Shown here piece after piece: positions 36,569-48,660 of a stretch of DNA of 64,000 bases. The notes beneath the pieces were generated by a model. The model worked only from the letters and a program-made list of their open reading frames with translations, had not been told where the DNA came from and did not search any database. The stretch comes from Dicyema japonicum (lineage: Eukaryota; Dicyemida; Rhombozoa; Dicyemidae): positions 62,001-126,000 of the forward strand of contig RDEW01000059.1 in NCBI GenBank assembly GCA_011109175.1, read 5' to 3'. Position 1 is the stretch's first letter. Each line of letters starts with the position of its first letter. The position numbers and the translations under genes are program-made.

Positions 36569-39500
36569 CACAGGTTACTGTATTTTGTATTGAATAATTA
36601 ATAATATTTATCGTAAAATATTATTTTTAATTTATATTAAAATTATAACACATAATTTAAATTGCCTTCCATAATTTTTATTGAATATCCATTAAAATTG
36701 GAGAACGAATTAATACAAGTCATCTAAGGACTCTTTTCTTAAAATGAGAGGCGGTAATCGGAAGCGCAGAATTATAAAAATTAACATTTCAACAACTTTC
36801 GCTTTTTCGAGCGGTCAAGGTAGATAAATTGTCAATATAATTCAACTCGTTTTCTATAAGGGTTCTTCCTAACAGTTTATTTATTCTTAAATAAATAACA
36901 TTTATTCCTTACTAAACAGTTCATCTTCAAAGTTTTTTTCTATCGCCACATTTTGAATAATCGTTTTTTTAAAATTATTGAATGCCTTTGTATAATACTA
37001 AATATTATTTTAATGAATAATAAACTACGAGGCTGCAACTATGGAGGAGACGGTTGTAAATATGGTGGATGATATCCTTGTAGCGAATCTTGTTTTGCAT
37101 TTTAGGCTCCCCCATCCGTTCCAAAGTTTGGATTCTTGCAATAGTGAAATATCAATGTGGTCTCTAAAAATTCAATGAGTTTATTTTTGACTCATTTTAT
37201 ATTTAGTTGATCGATTTTAATGCTGAAGGAGGATTCTAAACAGTGAATGAGTTCTCTTGAGATATATTTATATTCATAATCGGTTAGACAGAAGTTTAAG
37301 TGTAATTTATGAAACATTGATTGAAGGGTAATTCGATTGACTTATTTACTACCGGTTTTTTCAACTGAAGAAAGTCGGTGGTTTAATGGAAAGCAACTAC
37401 CAAAAACGGAGTTCTTAGAGATCCGTCGTGTGTATCTGGTGTGGAGCAAAATTCGAAGGCAGACCAAGGCTATAGAAAAACCTGTCCATCTTTTGATCGC
37501 CTGGAAGGCAGAATGGGCATAAAGACGAAACTGAGTCCTGCAAATAAATATAGTGATCCCAACAGACAAATGGATTTCGGGTTTATCGGTAACCATAATA
37601 GATTGAGGTTGAGTAAGGGTGGAGAGAGAACCGAGCATTAATGAAAGTATTGATAACAAAGTAGGTTGACATGATGATCGGCAAGGTAGTCAGAGAAGAA
37701 ACTGAATAATCGTCTCTTGAATGTCCACAGAATAGACGTATAGGAAGTTGAGTAGATCAATACAATTATTGGATAGTATGGTGATGTTCACATGGCCTAT
37801 TGTCAAATTTTGTTAGATTGACTTTGTTTAAGTTCAATACACATGATTTAAAAATATGGGAACGGTAGTAATCTCGTAGCCACTACGGATGAACTATTTT
37901 TTAGTTCTTTAATAAGAAAATGTGGTTAAGTCTGTTGGATAAAAATGTAGGCAGGTTTTTCATGAGCAGACAACCTACATGAAAACAGTAATCTAACAGG
38001 GAGTGTTTTATCTTGCTTCTTGAAAAATCGAGGAGAGTAGGGATCAAGATTGCCTTATACAAACTGATATACGAGACTTTAAATGAGGATGAAGATTTTT
38101 ATTAGTGTCGATCAGAGATGCAACTGAGAAAAGGATGGCAAACTTGCCGGAAAGAAATCCCATCCTTGACTAGTATGTCACACAAAGGAATAAACCATTA
38201 AAGGAGTCTGAGGTAGCAGAGAGTCCATGCTTTGTCAGGACCTATAAAGTAGCGTTAATCCTAGTAATAATATTCTAAAATTGTCTTTAATATTTTACAC
38301 CATTTTTAATGTATGCTGCCGATATTTTTTAACGAAATAAATATATTTTATTTTGTAACGAATAATTTTTTAACGAATAAATGGCAACCTCTCCAACAGA
38401 TTCCATATATAGCTCATTATCTTCGGCACTAAGGCAGTTTCCTTTCTAAGATCGCAAGTCATTGATATCAAAATTCAGTAATGACCATCAGGAAACCGAA
38501 TGGCTGTTCCAAAAGAATTCTCTAGCAGTTGTCAGGGGAAACAACCATTCCATCCTATCAGCCAGATGATTTTATTGTCATGTTACGTAATAATTTTTTT
38601 GATCTCTTGATCAGGAGTTCCCAACCTTTTTAGTACTCGCATTCCTAAATCTTTCTTCATAAACTCTCGCACCCCAAGAACATTTTTAATTTATATAATT
38701 ATTATTTGTCACCGTCCGTTGGAGGAATGTCTAGCTTACTTCCAAAAAATAATTACAAAAAATAAATAAGGGAAATTCATTAGAATTGTTATTAAAAACT
38801 AAAAAATATTATATTAAAAAAAATTAATCACACAGATAAATCATTCTTGTGGGTTAACATAAACTGACAACACAAGAACTTAACGAAATTAAGAGATCTC
38901 AGTCGCAAGATGTATTGCCGAGCAATATACAAAGAATGAAAATCAGATTTTTAGCAAAAATTTTAACATTTGAGGATTAAATTTGTTATTTAACCTCAGA
39001 TTATGTAAAACTCCGCTTTTTTACAATTCAAGAGAGAACTGAAAACGATAATGATCGAGGTAGTTTTTTCCATGTTAGTATTATGAACATCAATTGATCC
39101 ATTTCGGACGCGATCGACTATACAGCCCCCCGCCGTAGTGTGACTTCTTATCGACGATTGGGTTTATGCTTTAAGTAAATTTTGGATAGGATTCGTTCTA
39201 TATTTTTAATAAGAGTCAGTATCAAACACTCCGCGGACAAAGTCCGCGTAAAAGAAGTGTTGCCATCTTAAAGCCTAAATTTGGGTTTGTTCTATAAGCA
39301 ATGAGCAACGATTTATAAACAAAAGAGTTAAGGAGTTTTCTGGAGGGTATTACATCTGAGACCTACCATAAAGCTTGGACTCCACATCTGGACCCTTCCT
39401 CCTTTTTTTATTAATTTTTTTGCAGGACGTTTCTCCCAGCTTTATATACGTGTCCTGGATCTTTGATCACCTCCTGAAACCATTGATCCGATTCACTACA

Positions 39501-39905
39501 ATCTTGCTGATCAGTTCTAAGAGCTTGTTTTTGTCCTCGCTTATACAGTCTTTCAGTTTCTTGTTTAAGAGGAGCTTAATTTGTCACATGGCGGCGCGTA
39601 ACGCATGGGCAGCCTGTTACATTTTTTCGACCTTGAAAAGGTCTTTTGATTATCCGACATTATTATTATTAATGTCGGATCACTGGGTCAAAAGAAAGAA
39701 ATAAAAGTTCTCATCTAACTAAGTGATCCCAGACCGACAAAGATGAGGATGAGTCCCTCATCGGATTATCCGACATTTAATTTTATATATCCGATTTATA
39801 TCGTGATTTAATCCTGTTAAATTAGTTTTTTATTTATAAATGTTATGATTATAAAGATTTTATTTTTTATAGCGGTAAACCTAGATTTCTAGCGTGATTT
39901 ATAGC
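36569..39905. other. Gene-poor stretch with transposon traces
   Basis: Mostly AT-rich. A string at about 38609 (gagttcccaacctttttagt) looks like the terminal repeat of hAT elements, and a transposase remnant of that type lies at 42700-43640, but no partner end was found. A palindrome at 39653-39680 (tccgacatta...taatgtcgga) forms a hairpin. Frames at 37337-37659 and 39375-39704 have no motif. A 46-codon frame starts at 37041 without support. Confidence 0.35.
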
Positions 39906-41408
39906 ATGGAAGATTATTTTGTTGCAATGGCTTCTTACAAGGGTTTTGTGAAAGATTGCGTTGAATATCAAACTTTAAAAGATGCTTTGCATGATAAATT
40001 TCCCGAAAACTTCCGAGGCACCGAAAATATAGGCTTGTAAAGAAGATAGAGAATTTTTCTATTATCAATGACAGGCATTGTAAATTTTCAATAATTTTAG
40101 ACTGTATCTTAAATCAACTGATCCCAAGTTAGTCATATCCCTGGATAATGAAACCGAAATGGAGCATGTTGCGAAATCGTTGCACGAGTTTTCACACGGA
40201 GGAGTCAATAAAATTGAGTATGAATGTCGACAAAGATACTTCACTGTAAAGAATGAGATTATCAGAAAAGTCATTCGAAATTGTGAAGTCTGCAAATTTT
40301 CGCGTCCTTTAAAAGTTCGTGATTTTTTATAATTGTAGATTGGAGATATAAATCACCATGTGTTTGCTTCTTCTCCAAATGAACGTTTTCAGATAGATCT
40401 AATAGACCTGAAAAAATTTTCAACATTAAATGAAAATTTCAAATGGATTTTAACGGTCATTGACATATATCGTAGGTGGTTTTTTTTTAATTTATAGATT
40501 CGCTTTTGTACGACCACTCTATAATAAGTCTGGTAAAGAAGTATGTGAAAACTTAAGATCTTTGTTCCGCCTGAATGGGCCATGTAAATTTCTTCAGTCG
40601 GACAATGGTTCTGAATTTAAAAATCAAGAAATAACAAAACTTTGCGAAGATTTTAACATTAAGCAAATTCACGGAAGGCCTAACAATCCACGAGCACAAG
40701 GAATTGTCGAAAGATTTAATCAGACGATCACGAGGAAGTTGTCAAAAATGCTGGATAACAGTGAAAAAAAGTGGCTTGATAAATTAGAAAGTGCTGTCTA
40801 CAGTTACAACATATCGGTCCATTCATTTTCTAACGAAAGTCCTTTCGAAAGATATCGAGGAATTAAGGGAATAAATTCAATAATTAATGGTTATACTTAT
40901 ATCATTATGACTTAGATAATTTAAGTGATGAGTGTGCGATTCCAGAACAAATTGACGATTTGGTTAATTGTTCGACTCCAGAATCTATTGAAAAATCACG
41001 TAGTTTGATTTAAAAAATTTATATCTAGATAACTCCCAGTCAGATAATTTGCGTCCGAATGCGAAGAGATTCAACTTCGAAATTAAATCGATTGAAGAAA
41101 ATTCAAATTATTACAAAGCTATGAACAGGAAAATGAATGTTCATAATAGTAAATATACTTTTAACATGGGAGATAAAGTATGAATCAAAAACATTAATAA
41201 ATAGGTTCGGGCTAAAAAGGACTTTGGAACAAATCCCTCATTGCGACTGGATAAGTTTGAGTCTCAGTATTATCCAGTTGCAGAAATAATTAATATTTTA
41301 TCGAATAATCGCGTGGAGGTAGTTTTAAATAGTTTAATTTGATAGATAAAAAATTCGAAAGGAGAAATATCGACTGTATTAATGAGTAGACTAAAAAAAG
41401 TTACTTAA
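39906..41408 (+). CDS. Integrase-derived protein with spliceosomal introns (KRBA2/SCAND3-like), probably domesticated
   Basis: The protein has an integrase zinc-binding segment (HEFSHGG, then CEVC, 40180-40300) and an rve-type core: first Asp in FQIDLIDL (about 40395), second in LQSDNGSEF (40596-40620) and Glu in RAQGIVERFNQT (40695-40725), so the DDE triad is intact. A C-terminal tail runs to MSRLKKVT and TAA at 41406. The frame is kept only by removing introns: 24 nt before IGDINHH, 22 nt within IYRR/FAFVRP, 26 nt after SIIN, 26 nt before NSQSDN, 27 nt after NMGDK and 27 nt after NNRVE. The first junction (40037-40100) is less certain. No polymerase, gag or LTR flanks it. Introns plus a clean frame suggest a host gene. 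Confidence 0.85.
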
Positions 41409-41469
41409 ATTTAATTTTTTGTGGTTAATAAATCATTTATAAAATTAATTGAAGTTAATCTTGGTTCAA

Positions 41470-41880
41470 GGTTAATGTAACAGGCTGCCCATAGGTAACG
41501 CTTGGCCCATGTGACATAATTGCAGCTCTGTTAGTCTTCTCTAGGAGGTTAGGATCTTCTCCCTCTTTGTAGAGAAGAACCACCCCTCGCACCCATAAAG
41601 TAGGCTAGGAAGAATAACTCTCTTTAAGATGAACAGGTAGGTGTCGCTGCTAACTTATAACTTCTGTGTACATATGAGCGACTGAAAGGCTCTTTTTCTC
41701 TTCTCATTTATGTCGTCCATGTAATCTCATGCGTGTCCATAGTCGACCCCAGGTAGCGCAGACTGAGTGTATTCTTGTTTCAGGTGCTCTTTCACATTGC
41801 TTACTAGGAGTGCGCAAGATTTTTCAGCAGAAAGCTTTAGCCCTATCAAGTTGTTAAAAACTTATTTGTCGAGTAGCTAC
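41470..41880 (-). mobile_element. Non-LTR polymerase C-terminal remnant
   Basis: The minus strand encodes LSAEKSCALLVSN, then AFQSLICTQKL and ILKRVILPSLLYGCEGWF, with interruptions. This is the thumb region of a non-LTR polymerase (K..LLVS, then I..LLYG..W). It is too short to place in a clade. Confidence 0.6.
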
Positions 41881-42009
41881 ACTTTCACTCTATCACAGTT
41901 AAATTTAATTTATTACAAATTTAAAAGAATTTATTTGTTTGTAATAATTGTTTGGCAAACCATATAAAACAATAGATATACTAATCGATAGCGATATGCA
42001 CACTATGTT

Positions 42010-42290
42010 GGTTATGGTTGTGAAATTAAATTAAAATTTTTCCAAAGACCAAGGGTAACCAAACTAACTAACTCCTCGATCCTGACTCGTTCCAGCATTC
42101 CAGAACTTTTCACCAGGTAACGACTTTGTCCCCGGGGAAGAATTGTTGGATACTCTTGATGCCGGCCAGGCATTGGGCGCCTCCTCAATAAGTTGGGTCC
42201 AGTGACGCCATCGGAAGGAAGGAAAATACAACTACGTATCACCACATGGCGCCACGCGACAATTCGCAATATTGTGATCCGTAAATTGTA
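42010..42290 (-). mobile_element. Jockey-like 3' end remnant
   Basis: The minus strand ends with RYLVKSSGMLERVRIEELVS, then the tail gttagtttggttacccttgg. That tail matches the end of the 13690 and 58190 copies. 5' truncated. Confidence 0.6.
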
Positions 42291-42699
42291 TTTTCTAATA
42301 TTTTTAAAGAAATTATTAAATTTTTATTAAATTATTAATTTATTTTTTTCTAAGTCCAACAAAAAATGGAAAAAAATTAGTAAAATTCCTTCAACGGACG
42401 GTCACATTATTCAACCAGAAGTTTGCTAATTTATAAAAAAATAAACAATCAAACACAATAAAATTTAAATTAACAAAAAATGAGAACAAAAGTAAACAAT
42501 TAATGGTTTTTTGTTGTTTATTTTAATGATTTTGTCGAATCTCGGGATTTTGTTGCTCATCGCAATACCAATGTTCTGGATTAATGCGATTTCTGTTATT
42601 TATTTTTATTTTCCAAAAAAGCTGAATCCGGATTCACACAAGTATGTCGTTGCAAATGGAATAAGTTCATATAACTCGTTTGAGAAATTGTGGATACGT

Positions 42700-43640
42700 T
42701 TCATGAAGAAATAATTTTACTTTTCTTAACTAGGGTTAAGGCTTGACCTCGTGAGAGACAGTGAATTTCGGTGTGAATTAATAAAATAGAATGATGGTTG
42801 CCAAGATCACTGCAAATTGCTTTAAAATTTCGATAGTTCAGAGCACAACCTCTTATCCAGTTAATAATTTTTACAGTGATGTTAAGTACATTTTTCAACA
42901 CTGGGGGAGAATTTTAACAGCTAATACATTACGATGAAAAAACAGTATGTAATCGGTATATTTGGGATTCCATTCTTCAATAACCCAGCAAAACCAGACT
43001 TAATTTCCAGCATTGCAGAGCCTATAGTCTTGATATCCAAATCATGCATCATAAAAAATCTCTAACAATGTTAAATACATCTGTTCCTTTCGTGATCATT
43101 TTTAAGTCTTCACAAAACAAAAAATCTTCTTTCAGAGTACCTTCGTGGAAATGTCTCACTAGTGCAATAAGTTGACTGCAATTAGAGACATCAGTAGATT
43201 CGCCCAACTGAAGAGATATATGGAAAGGACTTGATCTCTGTAATAATTTGCGACAAAATATCATAACTTAACTCACATATTCGACTGTGAATTAAATAGT
43301 TGGATAGCAGCAAAGATTCAATTTTGTCTTGTCTCTGTTCCGATATTATTGAGACCATTTCAATGCACGTGGTTTTATCAAATCTTCTCCGACTGTATGG
43401 GACATTTTAGACTGCAATATTATAGGCCACTTTATGAGGCATGTAAAATCGGTTTATAAATACAAATCCTAATTTGGAAAAGTTTATTGCGAATCATGTC
43501 GAGCTCTCTTGATCTTTAGTGATTCTAAATCATTGCGACTATAATCAGATCCACCATGTTTATTTAGAAAATGTTACTTCAGTTGTGGTGAAAAGACTCA
43601 AATTAATACCCTCTTTACATTTCTAGGTTAATAAAGTTTT
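42700..43640 (-). pseudogene. hAT-type transposase remnant (ZBED/ZMYM6-like)
   Basis: Minus-strand blocks in order: LNKHGGSDYSRNDLESLKIK (BED-finger side, about 43590-43530), QLGESTDVSNCSQLIALVR (43210-43150) and INWIRGCALNYRNFKAICSD followed by LLIHTEIHCLSRGQALTLV (42880-42730). These are signatures of hAT transposases of the Charlie/ZBED5 group (catalytic-domain DEST-like and the CxxH-side WLSRG motif, here CLSRG). Stops and frameshifts separate the blocks, so it is not functional. Confidence 0.75.
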
Positions 43641-44029
43641 TTAAACTTAAAAAATATAATAATAAATTTTTGTGTGTCCATTTTCCATTCTTCAGTCCAT
43701 TTTTATAAAATGAGATAAAATATTTTTTGTAAATCGAAAGCTCTAATGAAAATTGTCTCGCGATAATGAGGGGTAACTCCATTGCGTGCTCAATGCCTGC
43801 AGGGGCTAATGGAATCTGTTATAATAATTAACTTATTCAAATAAATAGACTGTTTATCTAAAAATGCAAAGGATTGGTCTCCAAGTTAAAAGAAATCGAA
43901 AAAAATAATTTCTTAAAATAAAAGAAAAATATAATTTTTGGTTTCAGATTAAAGTTAGGGACTTCCTGAGAAGGTGTAAAGAAGAGATCGAAAAAATTAA
44001 TTTCCTAAAATAAGATAAATAAATAAAAT

Positions 44030-44162
44030 TATTTCAAAGACGAAGGGTAAAACCAAATTAACTAATCCTTGATCCTGACGCGTTATAGCGATTCCAGAAC
44101 TCGTCTACAGGTAAAAATAGTTGGATCCTTTTGAATGCAAGCCAGGTATTGGAAAGCCTCAC
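44030..44162 (-). mobile_element. Jockey-like 3' end remnant abutting the FAIM repeat arm
   Basis: The plus strand tcaaagacgaagggtaaaac followed by ttgatcctgacgcgttatag matches 42030-42120 (ccaaagaccaagggtaacc, cgatcctgactcgttcca). The match ends where the inverted-repeat arm begins, so this is the boundary of the duplication. Confidence 0.55.
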
Positions 44163-45118
44163 TATGTTGTACGTTTCTAAATTCCAACCCTATCAGTGAA
44201 ATCTTACTTCAAGCAGCCATCAACAGAGAGTGTCGATGTAACCCGAGAAGGACCTATAGAAAATTGTTGACTCAGAAAACCTGTAGTTTTTTTGGGGGAA
44301 ATTCTGAAACTGACGCAATACAAATGATTGCCTAAAGTGCTGGAGTGATGCCTAATAATAAAGTAAATATTGAAGGTAAAAAATCAAGTAAAAAATTTAT
44401 ATTATAATAAATATTGTCATGGAGTTACAAGATGGTCAAATAGCATTTTGGTTTATTCCCACAAAGTATGGAATAAGCAAGGTTGAGTTTTTTCACGACA
44501 ACTTTACTGAGAAGAGGACTTTAAAGATAAATGAAAAGGTAACAATAATATCACACCAGACAATATATAAGAGTGGATGGAAGTACAAATTGTGCGGGAC
44601 AGTCCAGTTTAATGTAATGAGCTTTGAATATGGCAGATCAAAGATATGAATGTTTGTATTGACATAATTCCCTCCAAAATGATTAATCTGGAATACAATC
44701 TGATAGTGAATAATGTGCCATATAAAGAATATATTGTCATTAATGTCTAAAAAGCTTATGATTTGGGAGATTTCTGGGAGTGAATGCATTACTTTTTGTA
44801 CTTTTGTAAAAATATTTCAGATCGTGACTCTTGTGATCTGTTTGTGAACGGAAAAGAAATTGACTGCGACGTAGACTATAGTTTATTGTTAGATTGAATT
44901 TACTGATGAAGGAACAGACACTCTGTTTTATTTGAACGACCAAGTCTACGTCCTGAAAGGAGTGAATTCTAAGACCAAACGGGGGATTGAATATTCCTTA
45001 TACATCAATGGAATTTATTTTCCCGTTTCGTTTGATTATAATATTGATTATAAAAATATAATTTTCTAGAATTTATTACAGTTCAACAATTTTTAATATT
45101 TTAAGAAAAATTAATTTT
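44163..45118. repeat. Inverted duplication, left arm
   Basis: Nearly identical to the reverse complement of 56823-57771 over about 950 bp. The arms share the whole FAIM gene and its flanks, from the acgtttct motif to the attttaa tail. Differences seen: an 8-base insertion near 44180 in this arm, a few substitutions and single-base changes in homopolymers. The arms are 11.7 kb apart. Confidence 0.9.
44419..45069 (+). CDS. FAIM: FAIM (Fas apoptotic inhibitory molecule 1) ortholog, six exons
   Basis: A small cytosolic beta-sandwich protein that in other animals blocks death-receptor signalling and counters protein aggregation. Five introns of 21, 23, 25, 23 and 22 nt (44539-44559, 44614-44636, 44745-44769, 44798-44820, 44871-44892) all splice in frame. 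They leave 178 codons, one fewer than human FAIM1. Conserved blocks: IAFWFIPTKYGISKVEFFHD, KSGWKYKLCG, YRDSCDLFVNGKEID, EFTDEGTDTLFYL and KTKRGIEYSLYING. The start ATG is at 44419 and the TAG at 45067. All frames close without any correction, so this is the intact copy of the pair. Confidence 0.9.
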
Positions 45119-45553
45119 ATTATTAGGGAGCTTGAATGGGCATGCTGTTTCCTCTAGGTATCTGGATTCGATCTCAAAACCATCCAGTCCCATCTAGACC
45201 CTTGGTAACCCTCTATCATTGAGTCGATCCGACGGACTGGTCGTCCACTTGGGTCAAGAATTTTGACGTCTCAATATTAATTAAACTTTATTTATCAAAA
45301 TAAAAAATGCACTTAAGCGTGCAATAAGGAAAGTTGTATGGAAAAATAGTAGAACAAATAGTGAAGTGTTCGTTTTCAAATAAAACTCTAAGTATCTATG
45401 GGAAATGTTGGAGTGCCTTTAATGAACTTATTTGCCCCCATAAAGATTTTCTCTAAATTTGGTGGTTCCTATAAAAAAGATTGTGAAATGGTGGGTTTGG
45501 TTGATGATGTTGTATCCAATAAATATAATTGTAAAGCAATCTAAATAAAAATA
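45119..45553. other. Spacer between FAIM and PYROXD1
   Basis: AT-rich with a less AT-rich patch at 45170-45260. No open frame supported. Confidence 0.4.
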
Positions 45554-47051
45554 TTAATCAAAATAATCATTAATATCCACAGCAAGTAATTGATCCCCAT
45601 AAATGTCAAGTCAAGCTGATCGTAAATGAGATTCTCGAACGTTTCCGATAAATCAGTATTCCCACCAACATAGCACCAACCATTTTACCACCACATAAAA
45701 TAACCTCATAAAACACAAACTATACTTTAATGTACTCATCCCCATCCTCCACCCGCAAATGAACGACATAGTCATCCTTAGCCAATCCCTGTGAATTGTA
45801 AAGCCCTAAAAGTACAACCTACATTGCAAACAAAATACACCTTAAATCCAAAAAAAACTGTAGAATGGGAGAAAACTTGAAACAGATGACATGTTGGGAG
45901 AGACTCCAGATCAAGGCTTTTTATTATTGACTGGGAAGCCTGAAAGCCCATTTCTTTGGCTTGACTCCACAACCTTATTTGAAACCAGAGATCACTCGGT
46001 GAGGCCCACACACAGTCACCGGCAGCATAAATGAAGGGATCACTAGTCCTCATATCTCTGTCTACAACAAGAGCCTCCTCTTCTAATTTTGGGGGTTCAT
46101 CAAACAGTTTGGAAACAGAACATTGGACTCCAATAGCACAGACCAGCATATCACACTCAAACTCCTCCCCATCCGTAAACATTGCAGAGACTCCCGAACC
46201 ACAACTGATCAAATCAGCCAACTCGGTGTTGTATTTAATGTAAAAGCATCCTTTCTGGGTTACCTCATGAACAACCAACCTCATTGAGACTGCCTTTCAA
46301 AGATGTCTGCCACTTACTGCCCACAGAACATCCGTAAATGTGATCATTTCCGCCAACTAAATTAGGCTGTCTGGTGGAGGTAAAGCAACTCAATTTCCCC
46401 ACATCAAGAGTTTGGAGAAGGAATTTTGATGCCCCCTCATCAAGAAACTGAGAATTAATATAGTTGTGTCTAACAGCCCAAATGACATCACAACAATCAG
46501 TCAGATGACTTAAATACAAATAAATCTCTACACAACTTCGTTTGCAATGCCTCCGTTCCCCAACACTACTATTCTACGACAGTTCTTCATTCGTTCCTTT
46601 AACTCCTAAAGTAAGACTATAGTGAACCTTCACTGTGGACAAATCCCTCAAATAGAAAACTGAGTCAGGACGGGAGACACTCAAACTTTGGGAGAACATC
46701 CAGTACATACACACAGTCTGTTATACATGAAACTACCACTATTAAGGGTATCCACAATCTGATGGGTAAAATTTGGTACTTTATAGTGTCTGTGAATCAC
46801 AGAAACCCTGTCAATCAAGACCACAACCCCAATGTCATCAGCAGGGACCTCCTCCACGTCAAAGCTCTCAAATAACCTTGACTGTTTAACAACGTTGGTA
46901 ACTCTCTTTACTGTTGATGAAACAGTAATCAAAAGAATAGACAGGTGGGGACATGCTTGTTTAATCTAAGAATCAAATAGGGAGATACGCTTTCAGCACA
47001 TGTAGTCCCAGCTATTCCTCCACCAATTATTACCACGTCATACTTGTTCAT
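45554..47051 (-). CDS. PYROXD1: PYROXD1, pyridine nucleotide-disulfide oxidoreductase domain protein
   Basis: A FAD/NAD(P)H oxidoreductase that in animals protects the tRNA ligase RTCB and other targets from oxidation. ATG at 47051 opens MNKYDVVIIGGGIAGTTCAE, the FAD-binding GGGIAG loop. A second dinucleotide loop (VVLGNGGIANEVV) lies at about 46570-46530. The second FAD motif IYAAGDC is followed by WFQIRLWSQAKEMGF (about 46040-45930), diagnostic for PYROXD1. The C-terminus has VGAMLVGNTDLSETFENLIY and ends DINDYFD with TAA at 45554. Like the family, it lacks a disulfide pair after the first loop. Short introns recur; one base seems missing in a T run at 45601-45603. Splicing at 46530 is not resolved. 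Confidence 0.88.
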
Positions 47052-47275
47052 TAAAATTATTTTAAATATTTTTATTATTTCTAGTACCAACTGGTTATTT
47101 TAGTATCAAACTTTGTCATGTCCCTCAACCAATTTACCACGTCATACTTGTTCATTAAAATTATTTTAAATATTTTTTATTATTTCTAGTACCAACTGGT
47201 TATTTTAGTATCAAACTTTGTCATGTCCCTCAACCAATTTACCACGTCATACTTGTTCACTAAAATTATTTTAAA
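47024..47275. repeat. Tandem repeat, 104-105 bp unit, about 2.4 copies, over the PYROXD1 start
   Basis: accacgtcatacttgttcat recurs at 47032, 47136 and 47241. The sequence between copies (ttattatttctagtaccaac, atgtccctcaaccaatttac) is repeated almost exactly. The unit contains the PYROXD1 ATG and its first codons plus about 85 bp of upstream DNA. In the third copy the ATG is changed (gttcac on the plus strand, GTG). Confidence 0.92.
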
Positions 47276-47279
47276 TATT

Positions 47280-48240
47280 CTAATACAAATTAACCTAGAC
47301 AGGCTTAATGCCAGGATAATGGAAAACCGGCTCTTGGTGAATGCAGAGAAGTCGTCTACGTCACTATTTACCTCGGACAAATAGATTGGGAAGGAAGACA
47401 GTCACCTTGAAGTTAAACAAGGTCGGCATCCCTTTCCACAGATGTCAAAGGATTTTGGGTGTGACAATTGTTATGCATCTCTGTTTAACACCTCATGTAG
47501 AAAACATTCTATTGAAATGCGAGAAGAAACTGAACGTATTGAATAGTTTATCGGGAATATGGAAGAGTGGTACTCACCCAGTCTTGATGAACGTATACAA
47601 ACAATACATCGAGCCTTGTGGGGACTGTCCATATCTTGGACAAATATGAGGAAAATTGAGGAAATGCAAAAGAGGGCTTACAGAGTAACGGAGCGTTGGA
47701 TTTGTGAAGATCATCGACCCGGACCTACGCCCTTGGAGGCCCTTATGAGACTCATCTCACATCGACGGCATTTCTGGAAGCTGCTCAAGAAAGCTAGGCA
47801 TAATCAAAACTATTTTCGGTGGCATTAAAACCCCTTTCCCAGCTTTGAAATTGTTGTACAAACAATTCATTGAGTCATCTGTCAGCTATGTCTGTACGTC
47901 ATGGGGAATCAATCTGTCCTGGACGAACGAACTAAAAATCCGGGACATTCAGGCCTTAACAGCCACTACTATTAGTAATCTCGGGAAACTAGAAAAGCTA
48001 ATACCCTTATCACGTGAAGACCTTATCCGACAAAATGGAAAGGGATTTGCTACCTCTGCAGGCAGTGCAACTCTCAAAATACACAGCCACAACGTGCCTT
48101 ATGAGAAGGGTATACATCACCCCTCTCCAATTCCTATTCCCCAAACCACCCCGCCGAAGTTGTGTTGGATCCCAGAAGGCGCACGAGGAGAAAATGAGAA
48201 ATCTGATTGAGGCCTTCAGATCACTTAATTAATTTAGCAA
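47280..48240 (+). mobile_element. Jockey-like polymerase C-terminal fragments, two in tandem
   Basis: First fragment 47280-47830: INLDRLNARIMENRLLVN, TSLFTSDK, then KCEKKLNVLNSLSGIWKSGT and YKQYIEP, parallel to 13690-14140. A second fragment follows at once (47840-48230): LLYKQFIESSVSYVCTSWG, LSWTNELKIRDIQ, ending EEKMRNLIEAF, the end of the same protein. Overlapping content means two separate insertions or a duplication. Confidence 0.75.
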
Positions 48241-48289
48241 TTAAATTAACTATTGGTGTTCTTGGGTTAATAATAATAAACTTTGTCAT

Positions 48290-48660
48290 GTCGAGGACGC
48301 TTCAGAACCGTGTGCGAGTAGAGGAGGTGCTCTTGAATCTTGATTGAATCATGTAAGCTAGATGGTGGCTCTTTGGACGTGTATTGAAAATGGACCTCGA
48401 AACCCAAGCTAACATGGTCATTATTATTTCTCTTATGACGCTCCCAGATTCCATGGACGACCAAGGATCACCATACCGATGGTCATAAGAGGCGTCTCAG
48501 AGAGAGGATTCAGATAAACTACCAGAATTGTTCGCGACAGGAACAAGTAGAGGATGATTGCTCTGTCGCTGTATTCCTGTTGCACATGTTTTGTCACGAC
48601 CATGGTATAAAGTACATTATTAATATTTTGGGATGGTTTGGGAGGTGATATACCTCTATT
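48290..48660 (+). mobile_element. C-terminal remnant of the 7664-10600 retrotransposon family
   Basis: Translation gives LFGRVLKMDLETQANMVIII, parallel to LFGHVLRLDPISPPNIAMED in the 11385-13020 copy, then a GRPRI segment. The tail gttgcacatgttttgtcacg matches 10513-10532. 5' truncated. Confidence 0.7.

Noticed and set aside
37342-37659. 105-codon minus-strand frame resembling a receptor
   Set aside because: One hydrophobic segment only, no conserved signature, and no short-intron partners found.
39375-39704. 109-codon plus-strand frame
   Set aside because: Hydrophobic translation of AT-rich DNA with no motif and no neighbouring exon.
44736-44754. A 19-nt intron in FAIM
   Set aside because: The alternative 25-nt intron (44745-44769) keeps IVIN and gives an ungapped match to the family.
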